Source: Margaritispora aquatica (lineage: Eukaryota > Ascomycota > Leotiomycetes > Helotiales > Discinellaceae). Taken from it: a stretch of DNA of 64,000 nt. The DNA is taken from positions 634,340 through 698,339 of the forward strand of contig VJWN01000001.1 of the NCBI GenBank assembly GCA_007644065.1, in the 5' to 3' direction. How positions within the stretch are numbered: position 1 is the first letter of the stretch; every line of letters starts with the position of its first letter. A program made the position numbers and the translations under genes. Shown here piece after piece: positions 12,357-24,191 of this stretch. The notes beneath the pieces were generated by a model. The model was given only the letters and a program-made list of their open reading frames with translations. It was not told where the DNA came from and searched no databases.

Positions 12357-12887
12357 GGTACGTGAGTGAAGTTTATTCCACAGGGAGAACGTCTTGAAAA
12401 ATTCTTCGTAGTACTCAAGCGAAGGGTCGGAGTGCTGGTCATAAATGGATGGAGGGGTGATTTCTAAAGTGGAAGGAGGGGTAGATTTGAGGATATTGAA
12501 TTATAAGGAAAACTCCAACTTTCAGATAAGTTGAGAATAGGATTCTTAATAGGGTTTCGAAAAGTCAAGATTTTTATTGGGAAGAAAACAAACAAATGAG
12601 TTTCAATATGCTCGATTATCCTCGGACAGTAAAAATTCAATCCAGCCAGGCGAATACCTTACAGTACTGCAGACCCCTGTAAGACTGGCATCCACAATGG
12701 CATTCGATCAGACCTCGGCATTTCCAAGTTCAAAGCTACCCCGGATTTACTTTGTAAAGAATCTCACTCAACCTCACTTGATCTCATATATCTATCTCTT
12801 CACTCTTCACTCTTCACTCTTCCTCCCCATTCTCTTTCCCCTTTACTTCCTCTCGACTCTAATCTCTATTTAACCTTCCATTAAAAG

Positions 12888-13834
12888 ATGGATTCAGCAA
12901 GTCTCTTCGATGTCAAGGTTCCTCCTCCCACCAATTATCTAGCAAGCAAGCAAGAGCCATGCTAACAAACCCCCAGGACAAAGTCGTCCTCGTAACCGGT
13001 GGTGCAAAGGGAATCGGCCGTATGATCTCAGAAGGCTTCGTCGCCAATGGAGCAAAAGTTTACATTTCCTCTCGAGACGTCAAGGCCTGCGAGAAAGCTT
13101 GCAAAGAGCTCAATGCCCTCGGTACGGCACCATTTGCCTTCAACGCCTCCTCGCACTTCCTACTTCTGCACCCAATCCTCCTGGTCAAAATAATAGCTTA
13201 ACTAACGCAAACCCCCACAGGCAAAGGAACAGCCCACGCCATCCCCGCCGACTTCTACAAGCTCGAAGACTGCAAACGCATGGCCGACGAGCTCAAAAGC
13301 CGCGAAACCAAACTCGACGTCCTCGTCAACAACAGCGGTTCCAACTGGGGGGCGCCCTTTGACGAATTCCCGGACTCAGCATGGACACGCGTGCTCACGC
13401 TGAACCTCACCCGCGTCTTCACCATCACGCAGCTCCTGACGCCGCTCCTCGAAGCAGCCGCGACGCCCGCCTCGCCCGCGCGAATCATCAACATCGGGTC
13501 CGTGGACGGGCTGCGCGTGCCCTCGCTCGAGACGTTCAGCTACTCGGCGTCCAAGGCCGGCCTGCACCAGCTGAGCCGCGTGCTGGCGAACCATCTGGGC
13601 AAGCGCAATATCACGAGCAATGCGCTGGCGTGCGGCCCGTTTGAGAGCAAGATGATGAAGGAGACGCTAGAGAATTTCGGCGAGTCGATTAAGGCTGGCA
13701 TTCCGCTGGGCAGGATCGGGAGTCCCCAGGATGTGGCGGGCGCGTGTCTGTTCTTGAGTAGTAGGGCGGGTGCGTTTGTGAATGGCGCGACGATTGCGTT
13801 GGATGGGGGGAGTTTGGTTGGGAGTAAATTGTAG
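12888..13834 (+). CDS. Short-chain dehydrogenase/reductase (RhlG-like)
   Basis: NAD(P)H-dependent oxidoreductase of the classical SDR family. Exons 12888-12917, 12977-13121 and 13221-13834 give 262 aa. The tiny first exon encodes MDSASLFDVK and joins directly to DKVVLVTGGAKGIG; the alternative ATG at 12959 lies inside the intron and would add an unrelated leader. The cofactor motif TGGAKGIG is at residues 17-24. The usual NNAG is NNSG (95-98). The catalytic residues are Ser152, Tyr166 and Lys170 (YSASK). The C-terminal GRIGSPQDVAGACLFLSSRAG and DGG blocks are standard. Sequence resembles the group annotated as RhlG-like 3-oxoacyl reductases, but the substrate is open. The third exon is visibly GC-rich, with C/G-ending codons, unlike the AT-rich flanks. 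Confidence 0.92.
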
Positions 13835-14115
13835 GAGTGCTGTTGGGGTGAAAGGGAGCGAGAGAAGGAGGGAAGTTGGCTGAAGGAGATGATATATCGG
13901 ATAGGTAAGTGGGGAAAGACTTGCTGCTTTATATATGAGACATGTTGTATGATTGTATGAAATTAGCCATACTAACTATCTGAAAATAATGGAATCAATT
14001 GCAATTTCATCCAAAGGATATTTTTACTTTCTTCATTCTCAATCGACTCCATTTCTTCCCATCTTATATATACACAAGCTCAACAACATCCAATACAAAG
14101 ACAGATATATGCCAT

Positions 14116-16582
14116 CTAACTCCTCTTCATCTTAGCCAACAGATTCAACGCGCTCCCGGCAAGAATAAATCCGCACTGGTCCTCACTCAGGGTATGCTTC
14201 GTCAAAATCGTAATCTCCTGTCCACTCGTCTTCTTCACCTTCAAAGTGACCTGTCCCTTGCCTCCACTCTTCAACACTTCATACAGTCCCTCCGTCGACA
14301 CCTCATCGCATGCATCGATCTTAGCGTAGTCCTCGCCATTGGCGAAGGTCAAAGGCACAACACCTTGCTTCTTCAAGTTCGTCTCGTGGATACGTGCAAA
14401 TGACTTGGAGAGAATGACCCTGCCGCCGAGATAACGAGGTTGTAATGCAGCGTGCTCGCGTGCGGAACCTTCACCGTAGTTGTCTTCTGCTACGACAAGC
14501 CATTCCAGGCCTTGGTCTTTCCACTTCTGAGCGAGCTCAGGGATACCGGATGTGCTGCCATCAAAATCGTATGCTACGTTGACTTCACCTGTTGTTGCGT
14601 TCACTGCACCAATGAGAGTGTTGGCTGAGATGTTTGGAAGATGACCCTTGTACTTCAACCATGGTCCGGCTGCGGAAATGGTGTCTGTGGTGCACTTTCC
14701 TGTGACTTTGTAGAGAACCTTCAATCCTTTCAACTCGCCTGCTGGGAATGGAGAAAATGGTTCCAGGAGAGCTAGACGATCAGATGTAGGTGAGACAACA
14801 ACAGGTGTTGATGGCGAAGGAGCTCCAGAAGTAGGGAGGAAATCAGGGTTACCAACTTCAAATCCAGCCTCAGGTAGCTCAGAGCCTGTAGGTGGGGAGA
14901 AACGGAATGGTTCACCAGATGGTGTCATGATCGAATCGGTAAGAGGGTTGAACGTTGTGCTGCCTGCATATGACATAGCTGTCACGATTTCGGGGGAAGC
15001 GAGGAAATTCAGAGTCTCAGGATTGCCATCATTACGACCGCGGAAGTTTCGGTTATACGAGGTGAAAATAGCGTTGCTATCACCCTTCTTGACGTTGTCT
15101 GTGCGTGACCATTGTCCAATACATGGGCCACAAGCGTTGGCAAGCACAACTCCGCCAGCGTCTTCAAAGGTTGCGAGTGTAGAGTCTCGTTCTAGGGTTG
15201 CTCTGATCTGCTCGCTACCTGGCGTAATGAAGAAGTCAACTACAGGCTTGAGTCCTGCTGCTGTAGCTTGTTTGACCAGATCCTCGGCACGAGTCATATC
15301 TTGGTAGGAGCTGTTAGTGCAACTACCAATTAATCCAGCTGACAGAGTCTCTGGCCACTGGTTCGTCTTAACCGCTGCTGCAAAGACAGACAAAGGGGTA
15401 GAAAGATCTGGGGTAGAAGGTCCATTGACGTGCGGTTCGAGGGTAGATAAATCGATTGTGATAAGCTCGTCGTATTGTGCACCTTCGTCAGCTCGGAGGA
15501 GATTTTGTAGAGAGGGTGCAGCAGCAATCATAGAAGCTTGCGCAGCTATCGACTGCCTGTGTGTTGACTCGAGGTACGGAATGTGCCTTGAAGAAAAGGG
15601 GAAGAGAGATGTGGTAGCTCCAACTTCAGCGCCCATGTTACATATTGTTGCCATGCCGGTGCAGCTCAAGGACTCGACTCCTGGTCCGTGGTACTCAATG
15701 ATATATCCAGTTCCTCCTCTAACGGTAAGCTTTCCAGCAAGGGCCAGAATGACATCTTTGGGTGTGGCCCATCCATTCAATTGGCCTTCAAGTCTTACAC
15801 CTAAAACTTTTGGTGCCTTCAGTTCCCAAGGAGCATCCACAAGAGCATCAACAGCATCTGCTCCACCAACACCAATAGCGATAGCTCCCAACCCACCGGC
15901 ATTTGGTGTATGACTGTCAGTTCCAAGCATCATCAGTCCGGGTGCCGCATAGTTTTCCAACACAGTCTGGTGAATAATACCAGCGCCTGGTGGCCAGAAT
16001 TCAATGCCGTATTTCTTTGCCGCAGATTCCAAGAAGTCAAAGACCTCCTTGTTTCCCTTGATTGACTCTGGCAGATCAACATCAGCGCCCCTCTTCCCGA
16101 CAATCATATGGTCACAATGGATGCTTGCTGGAACAGCTGTCGAAGGAAGGTTGCAGGTCATGAATTGCAGCAGTGCCATCTGAGCTGAAGCATCCTGCAT
16201 AGCAACTCTATCTGGCTTGAGTTTGAGGTTTGCATTGCCTCTGATATTGAGTCCATTGTCGGTATTGGACAGCAGTGACTCTTCTGGGTTGTCCAAATGC
16301 GAGTATAGAATTTTCTCGGCCAATGTAAGTTGTCTCGATGATCCAAGGACTCTTCGGACTTCTGCCAAGCGCTTCAAGAGCTTAGGATAAGGTGGAGTTC
16401 GCGATTCAATATCTGGGGTATAAGTAACAGAAGAGTTGACAGTTGCTAGAGTGCGGGCACATCGCGGTCTGAGGGGCAGGATGTTTGAACTCTGATTGAT
16501 GTCAATTGAGTGATAAAGAGAGCAGTATAGTATGTTTTACCTTAATAGCAGACCTGCCACTATTCAAAAGTCCAGCCCTCAT
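14116..16582 (-). CDS. ACO2: Mitochondrial aconitase family protein (Aco2/AcoB type)
   Basis: Fe-S hydratase of the aconitase superfamily. Yeast Aco2 acts in mitochondria on homocitrate in lysine synthesis and as minor aconitase. Exons 16541-16582 and 14116-16491 give 805 aa. The first exon encodes MRAGLLNSGRSAIK and is spliced to SSNILPLRPRCARTLATV, together a clear Arg/Ser-rich presequence without acidic residues. Cluster ligands appear as the Cys of GSCTNSSYQD and the two Cys of ANACGPCIGQW. LGTDSHTPNAGGLGA is the active-site block, and DNYGEGSAREHAA with SFARIHETNLKKQG forms the swivel domain. Length and order match full mitochondrial aconitases. Aco2 rather than Aco1 is inferred from overall wording of the sequence and would need a tree. 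Confidence 0.9.
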
Positions 16583-18242
16583 GATTGTTGTGTATTGGTG
16601 GAAGTTAATATAAACAACTTTGTTCTTGGGGCAACAAAAAAGTTCTCTCTCTCTCGCATTCACAAAACCCACATCGCGAGATCGGAACTGCTCTGGCTCT
16701 GGAGAATTTGGCAGCTCAATTGGAATCGTGCCGATTGGGTCGCTAAAGAGTGGATTCTGGGGTCTCCTTCTTTGCCAGTTCTCCACGGCTATTGGCTGCG
16801 GAACCGAACTCTTCTACATCACTTTATTACTACATGTATGTACTCTCTCAGTACTCTATTTTATACTACTCTATTTTATACTACTCTATTTTATACTTAG
16901 TGTTTTGCAATGTTGAGCAAGGACCAAAATTGCATATCCAGATAAATGTCTTCAATTCTTATATATACTCTGTCTAGATTTAAGTGATATCCAGTTATTA
17001 AAGAATGTAAACCTTGCCCTTGTTTGGTATTTCTTTGTTGGTAGAACACCAGCAGCAATACCTCTGTATAAGTAGCTGGACTTCTAAATTATAATCGTGA
17101 ATTCTCGGTTGATCTTTAACAACATTGATTTCAGCGTACTCTCTGGGGTAGGTATAGAGTATGGTCTTCCTGGTGAATCTATAACAAGTTTTATTTGAGA
17201 GCGAATGGCTACAATCAATAGGCTACCACCTATATTCCCATTATAATTCAGCTGAGTTCTTGAATTTTATTCTTAAAGTATAGATTCCGGTCATGTATCA
17301 AGGGACTTCACCAGATCAAGGTTTTCTCTACATTACAAAGACAACTGTATGTAGAATTTTGAACTATCCGCAACGAATTTAACTACCTTGAAGTACATGC
17401 TCGTCTATTTACTTAGAAGTATAAGCGCGTGATTTATAGTACACTAATTTTATCTATTCTTATTCCGTTCTTAGCTGTCAAGTTCAGTCCTGTAGGAAAG
17501 ATCCTTTACAATCCAAATCTAATGGAGAAACTAAGATAAGGTCTCCATAGTACTTAACTAATCTACCGTGACAATACTCCAATTTAAAGCTAAAGTGAAT
17601 TCATAGAGCTTGCTCAGGTGACTTAAGTTGGAGGCAGCAATTTGAGATGTTTCGTTAGCCGGTCAATCGCCTTCGCCTTCGCCTTCCCCTCCGCGATTTG
17701 TTTTCCTATAAATAAGGAGTTCCAATAACAGAACGCCATTGCATATCAACAACTCTTTATTAATTTTCTTCCATACGACTCTATCCACATCAACCTTGGA
17801 TATTGATTCGATATTGATGGTTCAACCATTATCTGATACCTTGGGACCCAGTTTCAAAGGTACGTAAATCATTCCATGCAGTATACCGACGCTCCTTCCT
17901 GTCCTGTTATTCGACGCAGCAGGTGCCTTCCAATGCAGTTGCGCAGAACAAGCCCCTTCTGATCTCGAACTGAACACACAACACTGCAGCATCCGCAATC
18001 TTCTCTCTTTTCAGAAAATTCATCTTCAATCTTTTCAACTTCCTCCTGCAGGTGGCAGCATTACAGAAACACCGAATTCTCGCTTAATTTAGTGTTAGCC
18101 AGCACAAGTTGTTTTTCTTTGCTTTCTCACATGTTTTTGCCTTTCCTTTACTGATTCTCTCCACAATGCTGACATTGTCCAATACAGGATCGAGAGGAAT
18201 ACGACTGCGTTATTGTGCAAACAGACAATTGGCAAAACGGCC
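16583..18242. other. 1.66 kb divergent intergenic region
   Basis: AT-rich spacer between the aconitase start (-) and the RGG gene start (+). It holds a short tandem repeat at 16852-16896, a CGCCTT triplet-like run near 17669-17690 and a TATA-like CCTATAAATAAGG at 17706-17718 that probably belongs to the RGG gene. Downstream of it the sequence is pyrimidine-rich and contains a spliced upstream ORF candidate. No other gene is seen. Confidence 0.5.
16852..16896. repeat. Tandem repeat, three perfect 15 bp copies
   Basis: The unit TACTCTATTTTATAC occurs three times head to tail with no mismatch (16852-16866, 16867-16881, 16882-16896). It lies about 270 bp upstream of the aconitase start codon, so it may fall within or near that promoter. 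Copy number is likely to vary between strains. Confidence 0.9.
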
Positions 18243-18298
18243 ATGGACGAGGAAAATTCCCCACCTGAAGGTGTAGGAGGGGGATATAGCGCCCCAGA
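17817..18298 (+). other. Candidate spliced upstream ORF before the RGG gene
   Basis: An ATG at 17817 follows the TATA-like element by about 100 bases and opens 43 nt (MVQPLSDTLGPSFK) ending exactly at a consensus donor GTACGT (17860). A good acceptor (CAATACAG ending at 18187) lies upstream of the main ATG at 18243. Joining these gives a frame of about 43 codons that is out of frame with the main protein and overlaps its start. This would be a translational control element if the splice is used. The alternative is a plain 5' UTR intron with an incidental ATG. Confidence 0.3.
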
Positions 18299-21200
18299 CC
18301 AACCGGTTTACACTGAGGAGCAACGGGCTATGATTATGGCAGCAATGATCGTATGTACTGCTTTAATTAAAGACTTGCATTGCTAATTTATTCCACAGGA
18401 AGAGTTGGGTATCGCGCGAAAGGATACGCTCCCACTCGAAGATGGAGAGAGGAAAGGAAGACTTCGTGATCCACACCTAATTAGTCAGGCACCGGCTCCT
18501 AGAAAGGCTCGACGGTACTCTGCTGGGACTGAAGACAAGATCAATGGTTGGAAGAGTAAGACAACAACTGTAACTCTATTCATGTCTATGCTAATGAAGG
18601 TTAGGTTTTACTCCTGGAGATCTCACCGAAGAGGATATGCAGCTTTCATCTATTGCGGACGGACAACTCGCTCGGTTGCGGAGAGGTGGCGGCACTGGTA
18701 CAACTAGCGACAGAGGACGTGGGGTCACATCGATCAGAGGTGGTCACAGCCAGAATACGGACAGAGGTAGAGGTCAAGCCAACCGAGGTGGACGAGGTTC
18801 TGGAAACGTGGAACAGCAAATGGGCAGATCAAGGTAAGATTACTTCGACGACATTGACTATTTTGAACTACGACTAACATGATTTAGCTCTGTCAACGTT
18901 TCTGTCCCAACTCCTCAAACTTATTTCAACGATGAACGGAAGCATACCCCGCACATGGCCCATTTGGCTGTGAAATATCCCTCAGCCATCGATTCAGCGA
19001 TCGCCAGACTTCGTTCTGGGCCGCTTGCAAAGCCTTCAGCTCCCCAACAATCCTCGCCAACTCCAGGTCGGAAGGATAGTTCTTCGGTCAGACCGAACCC
19101 AACTGTGGTGTTGCCTGCTAAGACTAAATCACACTGGGGAAGCAATCCTCTTGATCCAAATGTATTCCTCAATGCTATGGGTTTTGGTAGCAACACATCT
19201 AGGGAAACTCCAACGACTTCTATTGCATCTACTGGAAATATCAGCTCAAATGATCCCTCGTTGATCACCAAGCAGTCCACACCACCTGGTGCTGTTGCGA
19301 GCCCAATCAGAGTTACCAGTTCTTTTGAACAGTCTCTCGGCGACCAAGAATCTCCTCAAACTATTGCAGCTGCAACAACTGGTTCTGTTGGTCCTTTGCC
19401 AAATACTATTTCGGCTCCATCCCCTGGTGTTGGTTCTTCAAACCAGACCAACTCCAGGTCCACTGCGCAAGGAATTAGCACAAAGCCTGTTTTGCCAAGT
19501 CTTGCTAGGTCTGTACCCTTGGAAAATGCTGCCACTGCCTTAAAGAAGCCAGTAGGCATTATGGGCTCTAGATGGGCTCCTCAGCCTGCTGTTCCATTTG
19601 TATCATCTCAGAAAGACACATCCACTCCACAAGCGGTAACTTCTCTACCTCTTGAAAGAAAAACCGCCAACCAGATCTACCGTGACCATGTTGTGAAGAT
19701 TCAAAAGGGAGAGTCTCAGTCTAAGCCAGGACAAGCCCGTCTTCTTAGATATACAGCCTCCGATGCAAAAATTACACTCGAGCTCCTGCAGAATGAAAAC
19801 TTGATCCTTAGGGAAATTATTGATAAAAAAGTCGTTGTCACTCATATAGCAGGTGCAACATCGATCACCTTTCAGGCTGCGGTTCGAGGAAAGGAAAACT
19901 GTCCTATATGGACAATCACCTTCCAAGTCCCTTTTCAGGCTAAGAAGTTCCACGACCTGATCGAAGATCATAAGAATGGGCAACCAACGTTCGGAGCTTC
20001 TGTTCATCAGCAACGCCCCTCAATTACCGCTTCCAATGGCAAGGAAAAGCCCGGTACTGCTCGAAGCTCTTCAACTGCACCAGAGGGAAGTGGAACATTG
20101 AGTACAATCAGCGCAGATCCTCAAGCCGTTCTCATTCAACTCGAGACTGAAGCCGAGGATTCTACTTCGCAAACCACTGCTCCTCAGAACAACCTTGTTA
20201 ACCATGCCTTCAATTTTGGAGGTCTAATGGAACAGGAGCCGATCGACCTTCAACAATTCTCTCTTCCTTCCGTGATTTCCTTACAGGATAACGGTGGATT
20301 CGATACTTGCATTGGCACTCAACCTCTTAACGATCCCACTGGATTTACAAGCGTGGCCCCTCTGATCTCTTTTGCGGGTGAAGACGACGATGAATCACCA
20401 ATGGATGAAAGAGCAAGTGCAGCACATGATCTTAATCTACTATTCGACAACGAGATGAGTATGAGCACCCTGAATTATCTTGACAAGTCACCCCATGGTT
20501 CGCTATTGGTACAGTTGTCTAGAGTGGTGGTGAGGAAGGGCGGGATCGCTGCCACTGGCCTTACTGGACAGGAACTTCTTTCTTGCCCTCTGTATATGGA
20601 TGCTGCGATCAATCTTGTTGGCAATTTCCTATCCGGGTCTGAAACATTCTCCAGATTGCCAGATCACGAGTCCAAGAGGCTCATGAAGCAACAGACAATC
20701 AAAGTACTGGAGTTGGCTGTGGCCGCACGTGAGGGGTCAATTATGACACCAAGCACTTCCCACATTGAAGTTGCGCCTACATTTCAGCTAGCAATTATGC
20801 CTGCGATCAATCTTCCCAAACCAACTATTACCGATAAGCCAAGAGAAAACAAGCTTGCTGGTCCGTTGGCGTGGAGTAGCTTACTTGATCGGATTAAATT
20901 AGGGAAATCGGTCAACACGGAGTCCACATCATCAATCCAGGGCCCGAAGCAAGTTTCAACAATCAAGCATGTAGTGCAGGACGGTGTTACTGTTTCGCCT
21001 CCCCCCGGCAATATGCATCTTCAGCACTCTAGCATAGATGAGTTGACCGACACATTCTCAGGGTTTGGCTTTACGGATGTTGTGCAAAGACCAGCACCTC
21101 TAGCAGTGCAGAAGAGCTCTGGAGCTAGTGCAGCGAAGCCTTCCAGGATGCAGCCGGGAATGTCTTACATGCTGGAACTGGAGCCTTCCAAACTGACTTC

Positions 21201-21843
21201 GCCAGAGATACCTCCAAGTTCTTGTCAATCTCCGGAAATTGCGAGACAGTCGTCACCATCAGTGGCAGTGTCCTCCTCACCTACATCTGCAATAGTTGAC
21301 AAGCGGATGGCAATGCCAGATGGTATGCCCGTCGTAGCTCTAATGTCTCGACGTGCTTCCGTGGATGACATATCTTTTGGCGATCTTACAGCCTGTTTTC
21401 AACAGTCTCCTATATCTGGCCCAGTACTTTCACGCAATGTGCCAACTCAGGACCGACCGGAAGCCACAGCTAAGCGTTCGCCAGTAGCTCAGGAGTTATC
21501 GCAGATACATCTGCCAGAACCTTATACCAACCTCTTTAAAGCAAGTCATGGTAACCTGAAAGGATTGCCAGGCCTGAATCAGTCTGTTTGGTGCCCGACA
21601 TCTGCGGCTGATCAACTTGACCCAAGCTTCCCAACTCGAACTGACATCCGTCATCGAAATAATGGGTATGCTCCAGAAGGTTCGGCGCCGCAGCCAAAGC
21701 CAAATATCGCAATTCCGGGTCCTTTCATTCAAGGTCAACGCGAACGAAACACACCTAGTGGCAGAACCGCCTTGTCCCCTGTTCGTCGTGAAAACGTCCA
21801 AACCGAGGTGCAAAAACAAACTAGCCAACCATACCGTTATTAG
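18243..21843 (+). CDS. Large low-complexity protein with an RGG box, function unknown
   Basis: Exons 18243-18350, 18399-18555, 18605-18833 and 18888-21843 give 1149 aa. I do not recognise a named family. The N-terminus (1-90) is charged, with YTEEQRAMIMAAMIEELG. Residues ~120-165 hold an RG/RGG-rich segment (LRRGGGTG, DRGRG, SIRGGHS, DRGRGQANRGGRGSG), typical of RNA-binding or condensate-forming proteins. A Ser/Pro/Thr-rich stretch follows. Then comes a more ordered block at roughly 410-530, which includes VKIQKGESQSKPGQARLLRY and CPIWTITFQVPFQAKKFHDL; its shape is reminiscent of a PH-like or RanBD/EVH1-like fold, but this is only an impression. The rest is disordered with SP/TP sites. The exon joins are all consensus and keep frame, so the gene model is solid although the role is not. 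Confidence 0.82.
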
Positions 21844-22837
21844 GCAATATTTCTTGCTGTGATAAACTGCCAGGCAAGTTTTGTGCGTATGCTCGGTGAA
21901 ACTGACATTGTGGGTGGGATGGAACGGAGTGGTGGGCTTTGCAAAAAATGATACCTAAATATGCTGAGGGATGGATTGTGGAGCATCTGAAGCCAGCCAC
22001 TGAGGATAAGAAAAAACTTGCACATAGGTTGCGAAATCTCTTGGGATTTTGCTCTTGATTAGGATCTACTTTGTTTGTACAAAGTTCCATTCTACATAGC
22101 CAAATATGATGTGTAAAAAACCCCTTTCAGGCACGTTGCAAATTCTTGAGACGACGTACGTGATATGGAGGGAGAAAACATTAAATGTAATGCGAAAGAA
22201 CGAATGGATAAATGTAGGATACACTATGAATTGATCAGTACCTTTAAAACAAGTCCCATAAGCTTCTGCAAGCGGGTATTGGTAGATTTTCAACACAAAA
22301 GGCATCTCAAACCGCGACGTGATCTTGTGACTTCGTAGGTAGATATCGCAGCTATCAAGCCATCAGGACTTCCTGTGTCTCAAGTAGAATTGTTGACTTG
22401 ACATTTATATCAACACATATCAACACAGGCTTGGTGTTATGTGCATAGGCCATGTGAAAGGAGGACTGGAGATCTTCAGGCAAGACTGTGTCCAAGATGT
22501 CCAAGTCAAAAGGTTGTTGATATCGATCGTGGTGAATGTAATTTGGATCGATGTTCATTCTGAATCATCCAAGACAAAATCATGAGAGGACGTTGAGAGA
22601 TCTCGGTTCCTAAAAAAGGGGTAAAATGCCAGGGGATCACCGCTAAAAGAGCACCCGCTCCAGAAAGCCACAGTGATTGGATTGCCACCAGGAGACCCTG
22701 GAAAACTGGAGCGCGATAGAGTTCCCGCTAGAGCCACCCTCTTGACCGTACCATTGTGGCAGCATCGAAAGATATTCACGAAACGAAATATATTCGATTC
22801 ACCAGGTCAATTGATATCTAGCTGCCATCTATCCGCG
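21844..22837. other. Intergenic region before the desaturase
   Basis: About 1 kb between two plus-strand genes. It would contain the 3' UTR of the RGG gene and the promoter of the desaturase. Short minus-strand frames are present but are unremarkable. Confidence 0.5.
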
Positions 22838-24191
22838 ATGCCTGCGACGACATCTACGGTCACAAGTTCGAAGGAGGCGATGAAGGGAGGGAAGTTGAGA
22901 GTCAATGGCGGTGGAAAGGGGAATGCGAAGGCGAAGAGGACGAAAGATGATGTTGAGCTGGAGGTTGTGCTGGAGCGCGAGAAGTTGGAAGTAAAGGAGC
23001 ACGATTTCTTCTGGACATACACAGAAGAGCCGCATCGAACTCGCAGAATGGCAATCATCAAAGCCCATCCAGAGGTATGTGCATGGTCCTCCCATCCCCA
23101 TCCCCTCCCCCTCCCCCTCCACCAACAAACGTGCACACCAAGCTCACCTCTCCCCCTCTCAGGTAACCAAGCTCTGCGGTCCTGAGCCCCTCACCAAATA
23201 CGTCGTCTTGGGCGTTGTGGCCATCCAGGTTTTCTGTGCATATATGCTACAGAACACACCATTCTTGAGCTGGAAGTTCTTCCTCACCGCATATGTGGTG
23301 GGCGCAACGGCGAACCAGAACTTGTTCCTTGCGATCCATGAAATTAGTCATAATCTGGCATTCAGGACGCCGTGGATGAACAGAGCGATTGCGATATTTG
23401 CAAATCTGCCCATTGGAGTGCCTTATAGTGCTTCTTTCAGGGTACGTTATTGTCAAGATGGAGATGTAGAGGGTTGGGAGAACATTATATTGACTTGATT
23501 ATAGCCATACCACCTTACGCACCACAAATCCCTCGGCGTCGATGGTCTTGACACTGATCTCCCCACCGCATTTGAAGCTTTCTTCCTAGACTCCCTACTA
23601 GGAAAGGCCTTCTTCTGCACCTTCCAGATCCTCTTCTACGCCATCCGCCCCATTTTCGTCTTCAAAGTGCCCTTCACATCCATCCACTTCATAAACATTT
23701 TCGTGCAGCTGGCATTCGACTACGTCCTCGTGAAATCCAGCTCAGGCCACGCCCTCGCCTACCTGATCTTCTCATCCTTCCTGGCTGGCTCTCTGCACCC
23801 ATGTGCAGGGCACTTCATCGCCGAGCACTATGTCTTCGACAAGCAGAGCGCCGAGGCCAAGGACCCATTGACCAACACGCTCATCCCAGAGACGTTCAGC
23901 TACTATGGTGCATTGAACTTCTTCACTTATAACGTGGGATTGCACAACGAGCACCACGATTTCCCTGCTGTGCCGTGGACGAGACTCCCAGCACTGCATG
24001 AGATCGCGAAGGAGTTCTATGCAGATCTGCCGAAGTGCGAGAGTTGGGTTGGCACGATTTGGCAGTTTGTGTGGGACAAGGAGGTTGGGCTGAGCTGTAG
24101 AGTTAAGCGAAAGGAAGGAGGGAGGATGGTCGGGAAGGGGAGTAAGAAGACGAGTACGAGCGCTTGGACTCAGGCTGAGGTTGAGGCTTGA
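22838..24191 (+). CDS. DES1: Sphingolipid delta-4 desaturase
   Basis: ER membrane di-iron enzyme that introduces the 4,5 trans double bond into dihydroceramide, a step in fungal glucosylceramide synthesis. Exons 22838-23074, 23163-23441 and 23505-24191 give 400 aa. After a ~45-residue basic leader comes the family block DFFWTYTEEPHRTRRMAIIKAHPE. Three histidine boxes are intact: HEISHN, HLTHHK (formed right after the second splice) and NEHHDF. Hydrophobic spans lie between them (VVLGVVAIQVFCAYML, IHFINIFVQLAFDYVLV and HALAYLIFSSFLAGSL). The C-terminal tail is Lys/Ser/Thr-rich. Intron 1 is strikingly C/T-rich, a run of CCCCTCC-type repeats before the acceptor. All three boxes and length fit the DES/Dsd1 family well. 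Confidence 0.94.

Noticed and set aside
12959..13201. Alternative start for the SDR at MLTNPQDKVV
   Set aside because: It lies in the first intron; the exon at 12888 gives the better family N-terminus.
15317..15913. 198-codon plus-strand frame within aconitase
   Set aside because: Shadow frame opposite a strongly conserved coding region.
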